Source: Lachnospiraceae bacterium | GTDB taxonomy: Bacteria > Bacillota > Clostridia > Lachnospirales > Lachnospiraceae | DNA: 64,000 nucleotides | NCBI GenBank assembly: GCA_017438775.1 | Contig: JAFRUR010000036.1 | Coordinates: forward strand, 21,106-85,105 | Direction of reading: 5' to 3' | Shown: positions 1 through 8,900 of the stretch, piece by piece | Layout of the letters: each line of letters starts with the position of its first letter | Numbering within the stretch: the first letter of the stretch is position 1 | Notes under the pieces: model-generated | The model's database searches: none | Told to the model about the DNA's origin: nothing | The model's input: the letters and a program-made list of their open reading frames with translations, nothing else | Translations under genes and position numbers: made by a program

Positions 1-452
1 AGCAGCATGCTCATCTGGTCCGAGCCGAGAAGCTCCGTGGGGTTGGGCGGCACGGTGCCCGCCGGCAGGAAGTGCATGCCGGTCGGCAGGGCGCGGATGA
101 CCTCGTTGATGGAGTTCATGCCCACGAGCACGTCCGTCAGGCCGGGCGTTCCTTTGACTTTAAGCTTGGCCGCGTCCGTGGGAAGGCGCAGGTCGCAGTC
201 GATCAGCAGGACCTTGTTCCCGTTCTGCGCGAAGGCGATCGCCAGGTTCACGGCCGTGGTGCTCTTGGCCTCGCCCTGGACGCTGGAGGTGATCAGAATG
301 GTCTTGCACCCGTCCTCCGGCATGGAGAAGATCAGGTTGGTGCGCAGGGCCTTGTAGGCCTCCTGGATGGCAAACGGCGTCTTATCCGATAACAGATGGA
401 CCTCTTTGTCCCTCAGCGCGATGTCTTTTTTCCTGAACTTGAACAATCTCAT
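1..452 (-). CDS. CpsD-like tyrosine-protein kinase, partial (3' end outside window)
   Basis: This is the N-terminal ~150 residues of a BY-kinase, the cytoplasmic ATPase partner of a Wzz/CpsC membrane protein that controls polysaccharide chain length and export. The minus strand shows a Walker A region (QGEAKSTT, with Ala where GEGKST is usual), a Walker A' motif (LLIDCDLR) and the conserved start region with YKALRTN. The start ATG at 452 overlaps the stop of the upstream CpsC-like gene by 4 nt (ATGA), so the two are translationally coupled. The Walker B motif and any C-terminal tyrosine cluster lie beyond the left edge. The call rests on family motifs. Confidence 0.9.
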   Translation of the reverse strand, partial: MRLFKFRKKDIALRDKEVHLLSDKTPFAIQEAYKALRTNLIFSMPEDGCKTILITSSVQGEAKSTTAVNLAIAFAQNGNKVLLIDCDLRLPTDAAKLKVKGTPGLTDVLVGMNSINEVIRALPTGMHFLPAGTVPPNPTELLGSDQMSML

Positions 453-1315
453 TCTTCCGTCTCCTTTGACGCCGCCTCACGGGCCTCGGTCCTCTCCGTC
501 GTTCTCACGCGGGCCTGCCCCGCACCTGCTTCTATCGTGCGCGCCGCAGCGCCGCCCTGCTTTGTGCCGCGCCCGGATCTGGACCGGCCGTAGCCGTAAC
601 CGTAGGCGCTCATGCGCTCCGCATCGGCGAAATCGGGGACGGAGACCAGCACCGGGTACTTCCAGCGCTCAAAATCCGCCGCGCTCTTGATCGAATTGTC
701 CAGAACAGCCAGCAGCAGGATGGCCAGGACGGCAGCGAGGAAGCCGGCGCCGGCGCCCAGAAGCGCGTTTTTCTTCGCGTTGGGCGAGACCTGCGTCGTC
801 GGGACCTTCGCGCGGTCCACCACCTTCACGGAGCTGCCTTCCACGATCTCGGAGAGCTCCTGCGGCACCACGTCGGCGATGCCGTTGGCCAGATCTGCCG
901 CGCGCTGCGGGTCCACGCTGGTCACGTAGACCTTGAAAACCTCCGTATTGTTGACCGAGGCGGCAGTGACCATGGTCTTAAAGGTGGCCGGCAGGATGGG
1001 AACATTCGCAGCGGCTGCCGCCAGTTCCATCACATGGTCGCTGCGGATGATGGCGCTGTAGGTGCTCACCAGATGCGCGGAAGCGTTCAGGTCTCCCTGT
1101 GACAGCGACGTACTTCCTTCCATGGCGCGGTTGTTCACGTAGAAGGTCACGTCGGTGCGGTACTTCGGCGTAACGAACAGCTTTGTGTAAACAAGAGCCG
1201 CGCCTCCGGTGATGGCCGCGCACAGCAGAATGATCCACGCCCTCTTCCAAAGGAGGCGCAGAAGTTCGCCGAAATTGAGCTCGAGTTCGTCGTCTTTTTT
1301 CCGGATCACACTCAT
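449..1315 (-). CDS. Wzz/CpsC-like chain-length determinant (BY-kinase adaptor)
   Basis: A 288-residue membrane protein with a short cytoplasmic N-terminus, a TM segment near residues 25-45, an extracytoplasmic Wzz domain and a second TM near 190-210. That is the CpsC/YveK layout. It should activate the CpsD-like kinase encoded immediately downstream (4-nt overlap). An unusual feature is the C-terminal cytoplasmic tail of ~80 residues, which carries a YGYGYG tyrosine cluster followed by an Arg/Ala/Glu-rich stretch. Tyrosine clusters normally sit on the kinase, so this adaptor may itself be a phosphorylation target (inference). The start is preceded by GAGG and a strong promoter about 135 nt upstream. 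Confidence 0.88.
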   Translation of the reverse strand: MSVIRKKDDELELNFGELLRLLWKRAWIILLCAAITGGAALVYTKLFVTPKYRTDVTFYVNNRAMEGSTSLSQGDLNASAHLVSTYSAIIRSDHVMELAAAAANVPILPATFKTMVTAASVNNTEVFKVYVTSVDPQRAADLANGIADVVPQELSEIVEGSSVKVVDRAKVPTTQVSPNAKKNALLGAGAGFLAAVLAILLLAVLDNSIKSAADFERWKYPVLVSVPDFADAERMSAYGYGYGRSRSGRGTKQGGAAARTIEAGAGQARVRTTERTEAREAASKETEE

Positions 1316-1715
1316 AAATCCATCCTCTCAGTGTCTGCTCTCTTTTGTCCCCGTACCGGGGCGGATGCGCCGTCTCTCTTTATATAGCAGGGACTGCAGA
1401 CAATACCAAACAAGCCCGAAGGTATTCGAGCCCACATTATAACTAGTGTAGTATATCACACCACCCTGTAAGGGTCAATGAAAACGGGCCGATTCGGGCT
1501 ATGAAAACTCGTCATGTTTGCTCGCTTTTCCTCCATGAAACGCGGCGGGAAAACAGCACAAAACTGCAGAAGGGCAAGGCTGCTGCCGTGCGGTCGAGGC
1601 CGGAAAAAACAGGGGAACACCTCGCGGTCCGGCCGGGAAAAGCCAGGGGAACGCCGCACGGTTTGAGGACGTAAAAATCCCAGCCCGCACAGACACGGAC
1701 CGGGACAAGATGGTC
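1316..1715. other. 400-bp intergenic region without a credible gene
   Basis: It holds the minus-strand promoter at 1450-1478 and, at about 1585-1660, a repetitive patch. That patch has two ~24-nt imperfect direct copies beginning GGCCGG and ending AGGGGAAC(A/G)CC, bracketed by the complementary octamers CCGTGCGG and CCGCACGG. The short ORFs here lack a ribosome binding site and protein-like composition. No clear terminator for murI was found. Confidence 0.5.
1450..1478 (-). promoter_or_regulatory. Sigma-A-type promoter for the cpsC/cpsD-like pair
   Basis: On the minus strand, TTGACC (1473-1478) and TATACT (1450-1455) are separated by 17 bp. Transcription would start near 1443 and leave a ~125-nt 5' UTR before the ATG at 1315. 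Confidence 0.65.
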
Positions 1716-2741
1716 TCAGTACTCTTCGATTCTCACCACGCTGGCGCTCTCCACCGGCACCGGCAGGATCTCACGGGCAAAGCGGACGAAGCGCTCCGCG
1801 CCGTCGCTCACGTAAAACTCGTGCGCGGGGTTCATTTCCGCCGCCCAGGCGCCGCCGGGCGGCGCACCGGCCGTTTTTGCCGTCCTGCTTCGGAAGGCAT
1901 TGCCGGGCACCTCTCCCAGTGCTCCCGCCTCCCGCAGAAGGCCGCGGGAAGCGAGTTCCTCCTTCAGGGCGATGGCGGTCTCGTACGCGGGATTGACCAG
2001 GGTCACGTCTTCGCCCATGATTCTGCGGAAGACGCGGCGCAGCAGCGGATAGTGCGTGCAGCCGAGGATCAGGGTGTCCACGCCGGCTGCGCGGAAGCCC
2101 TCCGTGTAGCGGCGCACCATCTCCTCCGTGACCGGATCCGACAGCATCCCCTCTTCCACCAGCGGGACCAGCAGGGGACCGGGCTGGGACACGACCTTCG
2201 CCTCCGGAAGGAAGCGGCGGATGGCGGCCTCGTAGCTGCCGCTGCAGACCGTGGCCTCCGTCGCGATCACGCCGATCCGGCCGCGCTGCGTGGCCGCCGC
2301 GGCAACCTTCGCTCCGGGCTCCAGGACGCCCAGCAAAGGGAAACTCGCATCAAGATAGTGAGGAATCTGCGTCTTCACGCCGTCCTGTCTGCCGTCTTCG
2401 CAGACACAAGCCTCTCCGGCCTGCCCCTTCCCTTCTTCCGCGCCGTCCGCACAAACACACGCCTGCGCAGCCTCGCGCTCCGCGAGGATGGCCGGGAGTC
2501 CCAGGGCGCTGGCCGTGTTGCAGGCCACCACCGCGGCCTTGACCTGCTTCCCCTCCAGGAAGCGCAGGATCTGCCGCGTGTAGCGCACGATGGTCTCCGG
2601 GGTCTTGGAGCCGTATGGCACGCGCGCCGTATCGCCGAAGTATACGATGTTTTCCGCCGGCATCTGGCGCATGATCTCCCGCGCGACGGTCAGGCCGCCC
2701 ACGCCGGAATCGAACACGCCGATGGGTGCGTTTTTATCCAT
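1716..2741 (-). CDS. murI: Glutamate racemase with unusual insertions
   Basis: Interconverts L- and D-glutamate to supply D-Glu for peptidoglycan. Visible hallmarks are the N-terminal FDSGVGG motif with catalytic Asp11, VACNTAS with Cys74 and GCTHYP with Cys228. I chose ATG 2741 (GGAG 6 nt upstream) over the longer reading to 2822, which would overlap ddl. At 341 residues it is much longer than the usual ~265. An insert at about residues 90-128 contains two Cys-Val-Cys pairs separated by Gly/Glu/Gln-rich sequence, and a second insertion lies near 270-305. It is the last gene of proS-ddl-murI. Confidence 0.93.
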   Translation of the reverse strand: MDKNAPIGVFDSGVGGLTVAREIMRQMPAENIVYFGDTARVPYGSKTPETIVRYTRQILRFLEGKQVKAAVVACNTASALGLPAILAEREAAQACVCADGAEEGKGQAGEACVCEDGRQDGVKTQIPHYLDASFPLLGVLEPGAKVAAAATQRGRIGVIATEATVCSGSYEAAIRRFLPEAKVVSQPGPLLVPLVEEGMLSDPVTEEMVRRYTEGFRAAGVDTLILGCTHYPLLRRVFRRIMGEDVTLVNPAYETAIALKEELASRGLLREAGALGEVPGNAFRSRTAKTAGAPPGGAWAAEMNPAHEFYVSDGAERFVRFAREILPVPVESASVVRIEEY

Positions 2742-2785
2742 GGTTTTCTCCGTCACCTCTGCCCGCCAAAAGGACAGGGCATCTC

Positions 2786-3892
2786 TCAAAGGACGGGGCA
2801 GCCCTTCCGGACAGCCCCGCACCGTCGTTTCTCATATCTTTCCGCAGACAGGTCGATCAGTTTCTGCACCAGCTGCGGCAGGGCCAGCCCGCGGGCCGCC
2901 CAGAGCTGCGGATACATGCTGATGGCCGTAAAGCCGGGCAGGGTGTTGATCTCATTGAAGACCACATCCCCGTTCGCAAGCACAAAGAAGTCCACCCGGG
3001 CCAGGCCGAAGCCGTCCACGGCGCGGAAGATCTTCACGGCCGCCTCGCGCACGCGCTCCGCCGCCCCCTCCGGGAGCTCGGGATCCGCGACGGTCTGCGA
3101 TTCCGTGTTGAAGTACTTGGAATCATAATCGTAAAAGCCGGTGTCGCCCGCGGCCAGGATCTCTCCCACACCCGAGGCCTGCGCGCCGTGTCCGCCCAGG
3201 ACCGCGCACTCGATCTCGCGGCCGCGGATCTCCTCTTCCACCAGAATCTTGCGGTCGTTGTCAAAGGCTTCCGCAAGGCCGGCCAGCAGGGACGCACGGT
3301 CCGCCGCGCGGCTCACGCCCTTGGAGGAGCCGGCGTTGCAGGGCTTGATGAAGACCGGGTAGGCAAAGGCCGCCTCGACCTTTTCCGCCGCCGCGGCGAG
3401 GTCCGGGGTCTCCTCTTTGCGGAACTCCAGATAGGCCGCCTGGCGGATGCCCGTCGGCGCGACGACCAGCTTGGTGTAGGACTTGTCCATGGACACGCTG
3501 CTCGCAAGAACGCCGCAGCCCACGTAGGGGATTCCTGCCAGCTCCAGGACGCCCTGGACGGTGCCGTCCTCTCCGTAAAGACCGTGCAGCACCGGGAAGA
3601 CCACGTCCACGCGGCGGGTCTCCATGCTGCCGTCCCTGCGGAGGATCACCACGCCGTGCACGGAGGCGTCCGGCGACAGGAAGGCGCGGGTCGTGCTCTC
3701 CCGCCAGGTCCCGTCCTCCATGGAGGCGAGGCTGGGGGCGAGGAGCCAGGTCCCCTCCCGGGTGATGCCGATCAGAAGCACTTCGTAGCGCTCCGCGTCG
3801 ATGGCGCCGGCCACGGTGCGGCCGGAGATGCAGGAAATATCGTGCTCCGAGGACTGTCCCCCGAAGAGCACGGCGATCACTTGTCTGTTCAT
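2786..3892 (-). CDS. ddl: D-alanine--D-alanine ligase
   Basis: ATP-grasp enzyme that makes the D-Ala-D-Ala dipeptide of peptidoglycan. The N-terminus has the FGGQSSEHDIS motif, the middle has the KPCNAGSSKGV region, and the C-terminus has the metal-binding FNEINTLPGFT motif. At 368 residues it has normal length. ATG 3892 has AAGGAG 5 nt upstream. It lies between proS and murI, so the D-Ala and D-Glu branches of wall precursor synthesis are adjacent. Confidence 0.97.
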   Translation of the reverse strand: MNRQVIAVLFGGQSSEHDISCISGRTVAGAIDAERYEVLLIGITREGTWLLAPSLASMEDGTWRESTTRAFLSPDASVHGVVILRRDGSMETRRVDVVFPVLHGLYGEDGTVQGVLELAGIPYVGCGVLASSVSMDKSYTKLVVAPTGIRQAAYLEFRKEETPDLAAAAEKVEAAFAYPVFIKPCNAGSSKGVSRAADRASLLAGLAEAFDNDRKILVEEEIRGREIECAVLGGHGAQASGVGEILAAGDTGFYDYDSKYFNTESQTVADPELPEGAAERVREAAVKIFRAVDGFGLARVDFFVLANGDVVFNEINTLPGFTAISMYPQLWAARGLALPQLVQKLIDLSAERYEKRRCGAVRKGCPVL

Positions 3893-3973
3893 TCTCTCTC
3901 CTTATGCCTTCCCCGCATGCCTGAAGGCCGCGGGGTCTCCGCCCGCTCTGCGCGGGCCGGGCGGCAGTTCTCT

Positions 3974-5407
3974 TTAATACGCGCGGCCCCAGTACACCAG
4001 CTTCTTCGCGGGCTTTCCGCAGCAGACGCAGGTGTCCGCGATGTGCTCCTGCTCGAACGGCATGCAGCGGCTGGTCGCGGCCACGTCGGCCTTGATCCTG
4101 TCCTCGCAGGCCTGATCGCCGCACCACATGGCCTTCACGAAACCGGGCTTCTCTTCGATGGTCTTCTTGAAGGTCTCGTAATCCGTGGCCTCGTAGGTGT
4201 GGGCAGCCAGGTGCTTTCTGGCGCGCTCCAGCATCTCGCGCTGCATGGCGGCCAGCTCTTCACCCACCGTCTGCACAAGAGCGGAAAGCTCCACGGTCTT
4301 CTTCTCTCCGGTGTCGCGGCGCACCAGCACGCAGGTGCCGGCCTCGATGTCGCGCGGGCCGATCTCCACACGGAGCGGCACGCCGCGCATCTCGCATTCG
4401 TTGAACTTCCAGCCCGGGCTCTTGTCGGAATCGTCCACCTTCACGCGGAAGCCGGACAGCGCCGCGGCGAGCTCCTGCGCCTTGGCCAGGACGCCCTCCT
4501 TCCTCTGCTGGATGGGCACGATGATGACCTGGGTGGGCGCGGCGGCGGGCGGGATGACGAGGCCGCGGTTGTCGCCGTGGACCATGATCATGGCGCCGAT
4601 CATGCGGGTGGTCACGCCCCAGGAAGTCTGATGCACGTACTGGAGCTTGTTATCCTTATCCGAATACTGGATGCCGAAGGCGCGGGCGAAGCCGTCGCCG
4701 AAGTTGTGGCTGGTGCCGGACTGGAGGGCCTTGCCGTCGTGCATGAGGGCCTCCACCGTGTAGGTGGCCTTCGCGCCGGCAAACTTCTCCTTGTCCGTCT
4801 TCTGGCCCTTGATGACCGGGATGGCCAGGAACTCCTCCAGGAAGCTGGCGTAGGTGTTGAGCATCAGGATCGTGCGCTCCTCCGCTTCCTCCTCCGTGGC
4901 GTGGGCGGTGTGGCCTTCCTGCCACAGGAACTCGCGGCTCCTGAGGAACGGACGGGTGGTCTTCTCCCAGCGCACGACGCTGCACCACTGGTTGTAGACC
5001 TTCGGCAGGTCGCGGTGAGACTGGATCTCGTCCTTATAAAAATCGCAGAAGAGGGTCTCGGACGTGGGACGCACGCAGAGCTTTTCCTGGAGATCCTCCA
5101 GGCCGCCGCGGGTGACCCAGGCCACCTCCGGCGCAAAGCCCTCCACGTGGTCCTTCTCCCTCTGGAGCAGGCTCTCGGGGATGAACATCGGCATGTACAC
5201 GTTTTCCACGCCGGTGGCCTTAAAGCGCCTGTCCAGCTCCGCCTGGATGTTCTCCCAGATGGCGTAGCCCAGGGGCTTGATGATCATGCAGCCCTTGACG
5301 GAGCTGTACGCGATGAGGCCCGCGCGCACGCACACGTCCGTGTACCACTGCGCGAAATCCACCTCCATATCGGTGATCTGCTCCACCATTTTCTTCTCTT
5401 CTGCCAT
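3974..5407 (-). CDS. proS: Prolyl-tRNA synthetase (short, eukaryote/archaea-like type)
   Basis: Class II synthetase that charges tRNA-Pro. The 477-residue length, the lack of the editing INS domain and the motifs (VRPTSET; QGHTAH-like [19 protein letters not shown]) fit the ProS3-type enzyme. The C-terminus carries a Cys cluster (CGDQAC, CVCCG) typical of the zinc-binding tail and ends in WGRAY. ATG 5407 follows AAAGGAG by 6 nt, and the longer reading to 5464 is not needed. Its own promoter is at 5484-5512. The leader contains a direct repeat of GCGGGCGCTTTT (about 5430-5465); no T-box was recognised. Confidence 0.96.
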   Translation of the reverse strand: MAEEKKMVEQITDMEVDFAQWYTDVCVRAGLIAYSSVKGCMIIKPLGYAIWENIQAELDRRFKATGVENVYMPMFIPESLLQREKDHVEGFAPEVAWVTRGGLEDLQEKLCVRPTSETLFCDFYKDEIQSHRDLPKVYNQWCSVVRWEKTTRPFLRSREFLWQEGHTAHATEEEAEERTILMLNTYASFLEEFLAIPVIKGQKTDKEKFAGAKATYTVEALMHDGKALQSGTSHNFGDGFARAFGIQYSDKDNKLQYVHQTSWGVTTRMIGAMIMVHGDNRGLVIPPAAAPTQVIIVPIQQRKEGVLAKAQELAAALSGFRVKVDDSDKSPGWKFNECEMRGVPLRVEIGPRDIEAGTCVLVRRDTGEKKTVELSALVQTVGEELAAMQREMLERARKHLAAHTYEATDYETFKKTIEEKPGFVKAMWCGDQACEDRIKADVAATSRCMPFEQEHIADTCVCCGKPAKKLVYWGRAY

Positions 5408-5483
5408 AGCGGCTCCTTTCATGAAAAAAGCGCCCGCCCCCGGAGGGACGAAAAGCGCCCGCATTCACCTTTCGGTCTTTCTA

Positions 5484-5512
5484 ATTCTATTGAAAAGCGG
5501 CCCGGATGTCAA
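5484..5512 (-). promoter_or_regulatory. Sigma-A-type promoter for proS-ddl-murI
   Basis: Minus strand: consensus TTGACA (5507-5512), 17-bp spacer, TAGAAT (5484-5489). It lies about 75 nt upstream of the proS start codon. Confidence 0.75.
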
Positions 5513-5533
5513 CCACAAACCGGCCGCAAAAGC

Positions 5534-5561
5534 AAAAACCCCAGTGGGGATACCACTGGGG
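5534..5561 (-). terminator. Rho-independent terminator after the 40-residue peptide gene
   Basis: A perfect 9-bp stem CCCCAGTGG/CCACTGGGG with a 5-nt loop (5539-5561) is followed on the minus strand by TTTTT. It separates the peptide gene from the proS promoter. Confidence 0.85.
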
Positions 5562-5656
5562 GATTTTGCACTTCTCTGGCAGCCGCAGGGCGCAATGACA
5601 GCGTAACTCAACAGAGCCGCAATAACGCTGCAGCTACCGCGTTCGTACGCTGAGAA

Positions 5657-5779
5657 TCAGTCGCGCTCTTCTCTGCCGCACTCGTTCTCGTCTTTGATCG
5701 GGCAGTCGGACGTCACGATGATGTTGCTGTTCATGAACTCAACAACCTCGACAGCCGCTTCCTTGTACTCACGCTTCAT
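5657..5779 (-). CDS. 40-residue peptide of the MK-Y-V-V-F leader family
   Basis: A complete small gene with its own consensus promoter (5851-5879), AGGAGG about 9 nt before the ATG, and a terminator. The product starts MKREYKEAAVEVVEF and continues through an Ile/Val-rich stretch to SDCPIKDENECG and an acidic end, with two cysteines. Residues Y5, V10, V12 and F15 align without gaps with the peptides at 11111-11206 and 56391-56690. No modification enzyme is adjacent; the secreted protease gene lies directly upstream on the same strand. It may be a modified-peptide precursor or another small secreted or regulatory peptide. That it is a gene is well supported; its function is unknown. Confidence 0.75.
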   Translation of the reverse strand: MKREYKEAAVEVVEFMNSNIIVTSDCPIKDENECGREERD

Positions 5780-5850
5780 AGTGCATCCCCTCCTGTTTCA
5801 CGTTATCGTCAGGGCATAGATACCCCGAGATGTCATATCAATTCCTTTGT

Positions 5851-5879
5851 AGTGTACAACGCGCAGGAACATATGTCAA
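5851..5879 (-). promoter_or_regulatory. Promoter of the 40-residue peptide gene
   Basis: Minus strand: perfect TTGACA (5874-5879), 17-bp spacer, TACACT (5851-5856). The start would lie near 5844, leaving a ~65-nt leader. Confidence 0.75.
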
Positions 5880-5940
5880 CCCGCATTTTCGGGTTTTTCC
5901 TGTGTTTTTCATGACGTTTTGCCATGTCTTGCGGGAACTG

Positions 5941-5965
5941 CGGGCGGCCCCGGAGGACCGCCCGC
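5941..5965 (-). terminator. GC-rich hairpin after the protease gene
   Basis: CGGGCGG and CCGCCCG arms with a short internal loop lie 20-45 nt past the protease stop. No T-run follows on the minus strand, so termination would be weak or the hairpin may only stabilise the 3' end. Confidence 0.4.
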
Positions 5966-5985
5966 AGCGCAGTGCTCAGTGCAGA

Positions 5986-8900
5986 TCAGTGCGCCGCCTG
6001 ATAGGCTTCGGCCTTCATGTAGTAGTCGTACATGGCCTTGCACAGGTCCGCGGTGACAGGCTTGGTGTTCGCGTTCGCGATCTTGGAGTAGCAGTAGGAG
6101 AACACGCCGTAGGTCTTGGTGTAGGTCTCCTCGCCGCGGCTCACGGAGAACTCATAGAGTTTGCCGTAATCGTCCGCAGGGATGTCCTTGATCTCGACGT
6201 AGTACTCGTCTCCGGCTTCCACAGGCACCACTTCCTCGCCGTCGATGGTCACGATCAGGTCGTCCAGCGTGTCGGCCTCGAAGTAGAACTTGATGGAGAC
6301 CATGTCGCCGAAGACCAGGTTGGAACCGGTGTCCTCGAAGCCCTCGACCGCGCCGGCGATGGTCTTCGCATAATCCTGAAGAAGATCCGCCGTCACGTAC
6401 TCGATCAGGCTGGCATCGGGCTCGACTTCGTCGGCCTTGTACTTCAGGAACTTCTGGACGTACTTGCCATAGTTGTTGGTGGAAGCGGCCAGGGCAGCGA
6501 CGGTCTCGTCGGTGCTCTGCATCGCGGTCAGCAGGTAGGCCTCGATGGAGTAGTCGTAACCGCCGGTGATGTCCTCGTTGTAGTAGTCCGCGAACGCGAC
6601 ATCCGCGTATCCGCCGTCAAACGGGCGAACCACGTTGATGTTGATGTTCTCGCGCATTTCCTTCGCAGCGGACTTCACGGAGACAACACGCATGGTCTTG
6701 CCTTCCATGCGGGCGGTCGGAAGCTCGGAGATGGCCGTGTAGGTGGTCTCACCCTTGTAGGTGACAGCGACCATGGCCTCGTTGACCACGTTCTCGTCTT
6801 CCACTTCCAGATAGAACTTCGCAGCCAGAGCGCTGTTCAGGACAACGTTCTTGCCGTACAGCTTCACGCCGCCGAAGTCGCCGAAATCAACAACGACGTC
6901 GGTGTCGTCGGCCACGGTCACGAGGAACTGGCCGTTGGCGTCCACTTCCACAGCCTCTCCGTTCACAGCGGCGCTGTCGACCACATGGGCCGCATCGGTC
7001 GCGGCGGTGAAGCGGATGACGGAGCCTTCCACGGCAATGCCCGGAAGCTCGATGGGCTCGTAGCTGATGCGCTGGTTGCGTCCGGAACCGGTGACCTTCT
7101 GCAGTTCAGGCGTCACGGTGCCTTCGCCGTTGACGGTCAGGGTGACGTTGAACAGACGGTTTACGGTCACGACAGCGGTGCCGTCGTAGGCGCCGGCGTA
7201 GTTGACCTTGACGGTGAGCTCACGGCTCTTCTCATCCTCACCCACAGTCAGGACGCCCGCTTCGATCGCGGTAGCATCGGAGGTGGCTCCCTCGACGTTC
7301 CAGGTCAGTTCCGGATCGTCCATCGGGATGGCAAAGCCGCTGGCGTCGGCAACCTTATAGGTCACGGTGCCGCCGGCCGCCACGGTGGTGCGGGCAGGGG
7401 TCAGGACCAGGTCACCGTTGGGATTCAGGGTGTAGCTGGCTTCCCAGCCGGTAAAGTCGTGCAGCAGCACGGTGTAGTTCTCGACGTCGCCCATGTCGGT
7501 CACTTCGAAGGTGATCGCCTCGACCTCTCCGGCCTCTTCCGGATAGAAGACCTGCTGGTCGAACATGTCGAACTGAGCTCTGCTGCCGGTGCCGACCATC
7601 TGTCCGACTTCGACGTCAGCCAGGTAGTAGTTGTCGGTGGCCTTGAAGATGAGGAACTTCTTGCCGCTGCGGGTGGTCGCCATATCCACGGGGATGTTGC
7701 CGTCCTCGTAGCCGACGATCGAAGGAGCGGTGTTGTCGACGGTGTAGTAGGACACGACGCTCTCGGGATCGCCGTTGCCCAGAGACGCGGTCGCGGTGAC
7801 CTTGATCACGGTATCCTCAGGCAGAGCGTCCTTCGAATCGGACTTGTCGTTGTAGGTGCCCCAGTCGATCTCGGCGAAGGAGGTGAGGGCATCTCCGTCG
7901 TACAGCTTGGGCAGCTGCTCCGCATACTCGTAGTCGAGATAGACATCGCCGGTCTCGTCATCCTCGATGACGATGCGGAACCAGTCGGCGTTTCTCTTCA
8001 GCGGCAGGGTGATCGCCACGATGCCCATGTGGGCGTCGGTATCCTGCATCAGGTAAGGCGCATACTGCGGTCCGAGGATGTCCACGTACAGGCGATAGTA
8101 GGAATCGGAAGCGATCATGTTGTACTTGGGATCGATCGGATCCGCGACATCCAGGGCGGGATCGTACATGTTGGCGCCGATGTAAGGCATTTTGCCGACC
8201 AGCTGATAGTAGTCAGCATAGTCCTTCCAGCTCCAGGCACCGCCGTACACATGCTCGGGCCACTCGAGGCTGTCGGCCATCCTGTCCATCAGGCCGGCGG
8301 CTTCCCAGTCGCCGTAGAAGCCCATGAACGGGGCGACCAGATTGACTTCGTTGGTCGTGGTGTTTCCGTTGTACTCGGACTCTTCGCCGTCGGCCTCAAG
8401 GATCAGGAAGCCTTCCACGAACGTGCCGTTCGGGAACTGCTCCAGATACTCGCGGTCCTCGTCGGTGAGCTTGATCTTCACGGAGACGCGCTTGGTGGCG
8501 CCGCCGCCCACGGTCACATGTTCCTCGCCGATGACTTCGGGATGCAGCACGTGAGGCTCCATGGTGATGATGCCTTCCTCAGCGGTATCGGTCTGGGTGA
8601 CGACCTTGACGTTGTAACCCAGTTCGAAACCGGACCAGTTGTTGATGGTGGTGGTCAGGGTGTAAATGCCCTTCTTGGCCTCATCCTCGCCCAGCTCGAT
8701 CTTCGGGCGGTTGCCGGCAGTATTCGTGCCGGTCAGGAAGGTGTAGGTGCTGACCACGCCGGTCAGGTCGATCAGGCCGGCGCCCTGCTTGCGGGGCGAA
8801 TAGTAGGAGACGACCTCGTACTCGGGCTCGCCGTCCTCGCCTTCATTCACGGCGACTTCGTAAGGAACCGGGTAGGCCGTGCTCATCAGGAGGGCGTTCA

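Noticed and set aside
1456..1708. Two overlapping ~68-codon minus-strand ORFs upstream of the cpsC-like gene
   Set aside because: The one ending at 1456 overlaps the promoter, there is no ribosome binding site, and the sequences are Arg/Pro/Phe-rich and not protein-like.
5408..5483. T-box riboswitch in the proS leader
   Set aside because: The leader is only ~70 nt, too short, and no T-box consensus or antiterminator was seen; only a direct repeat.
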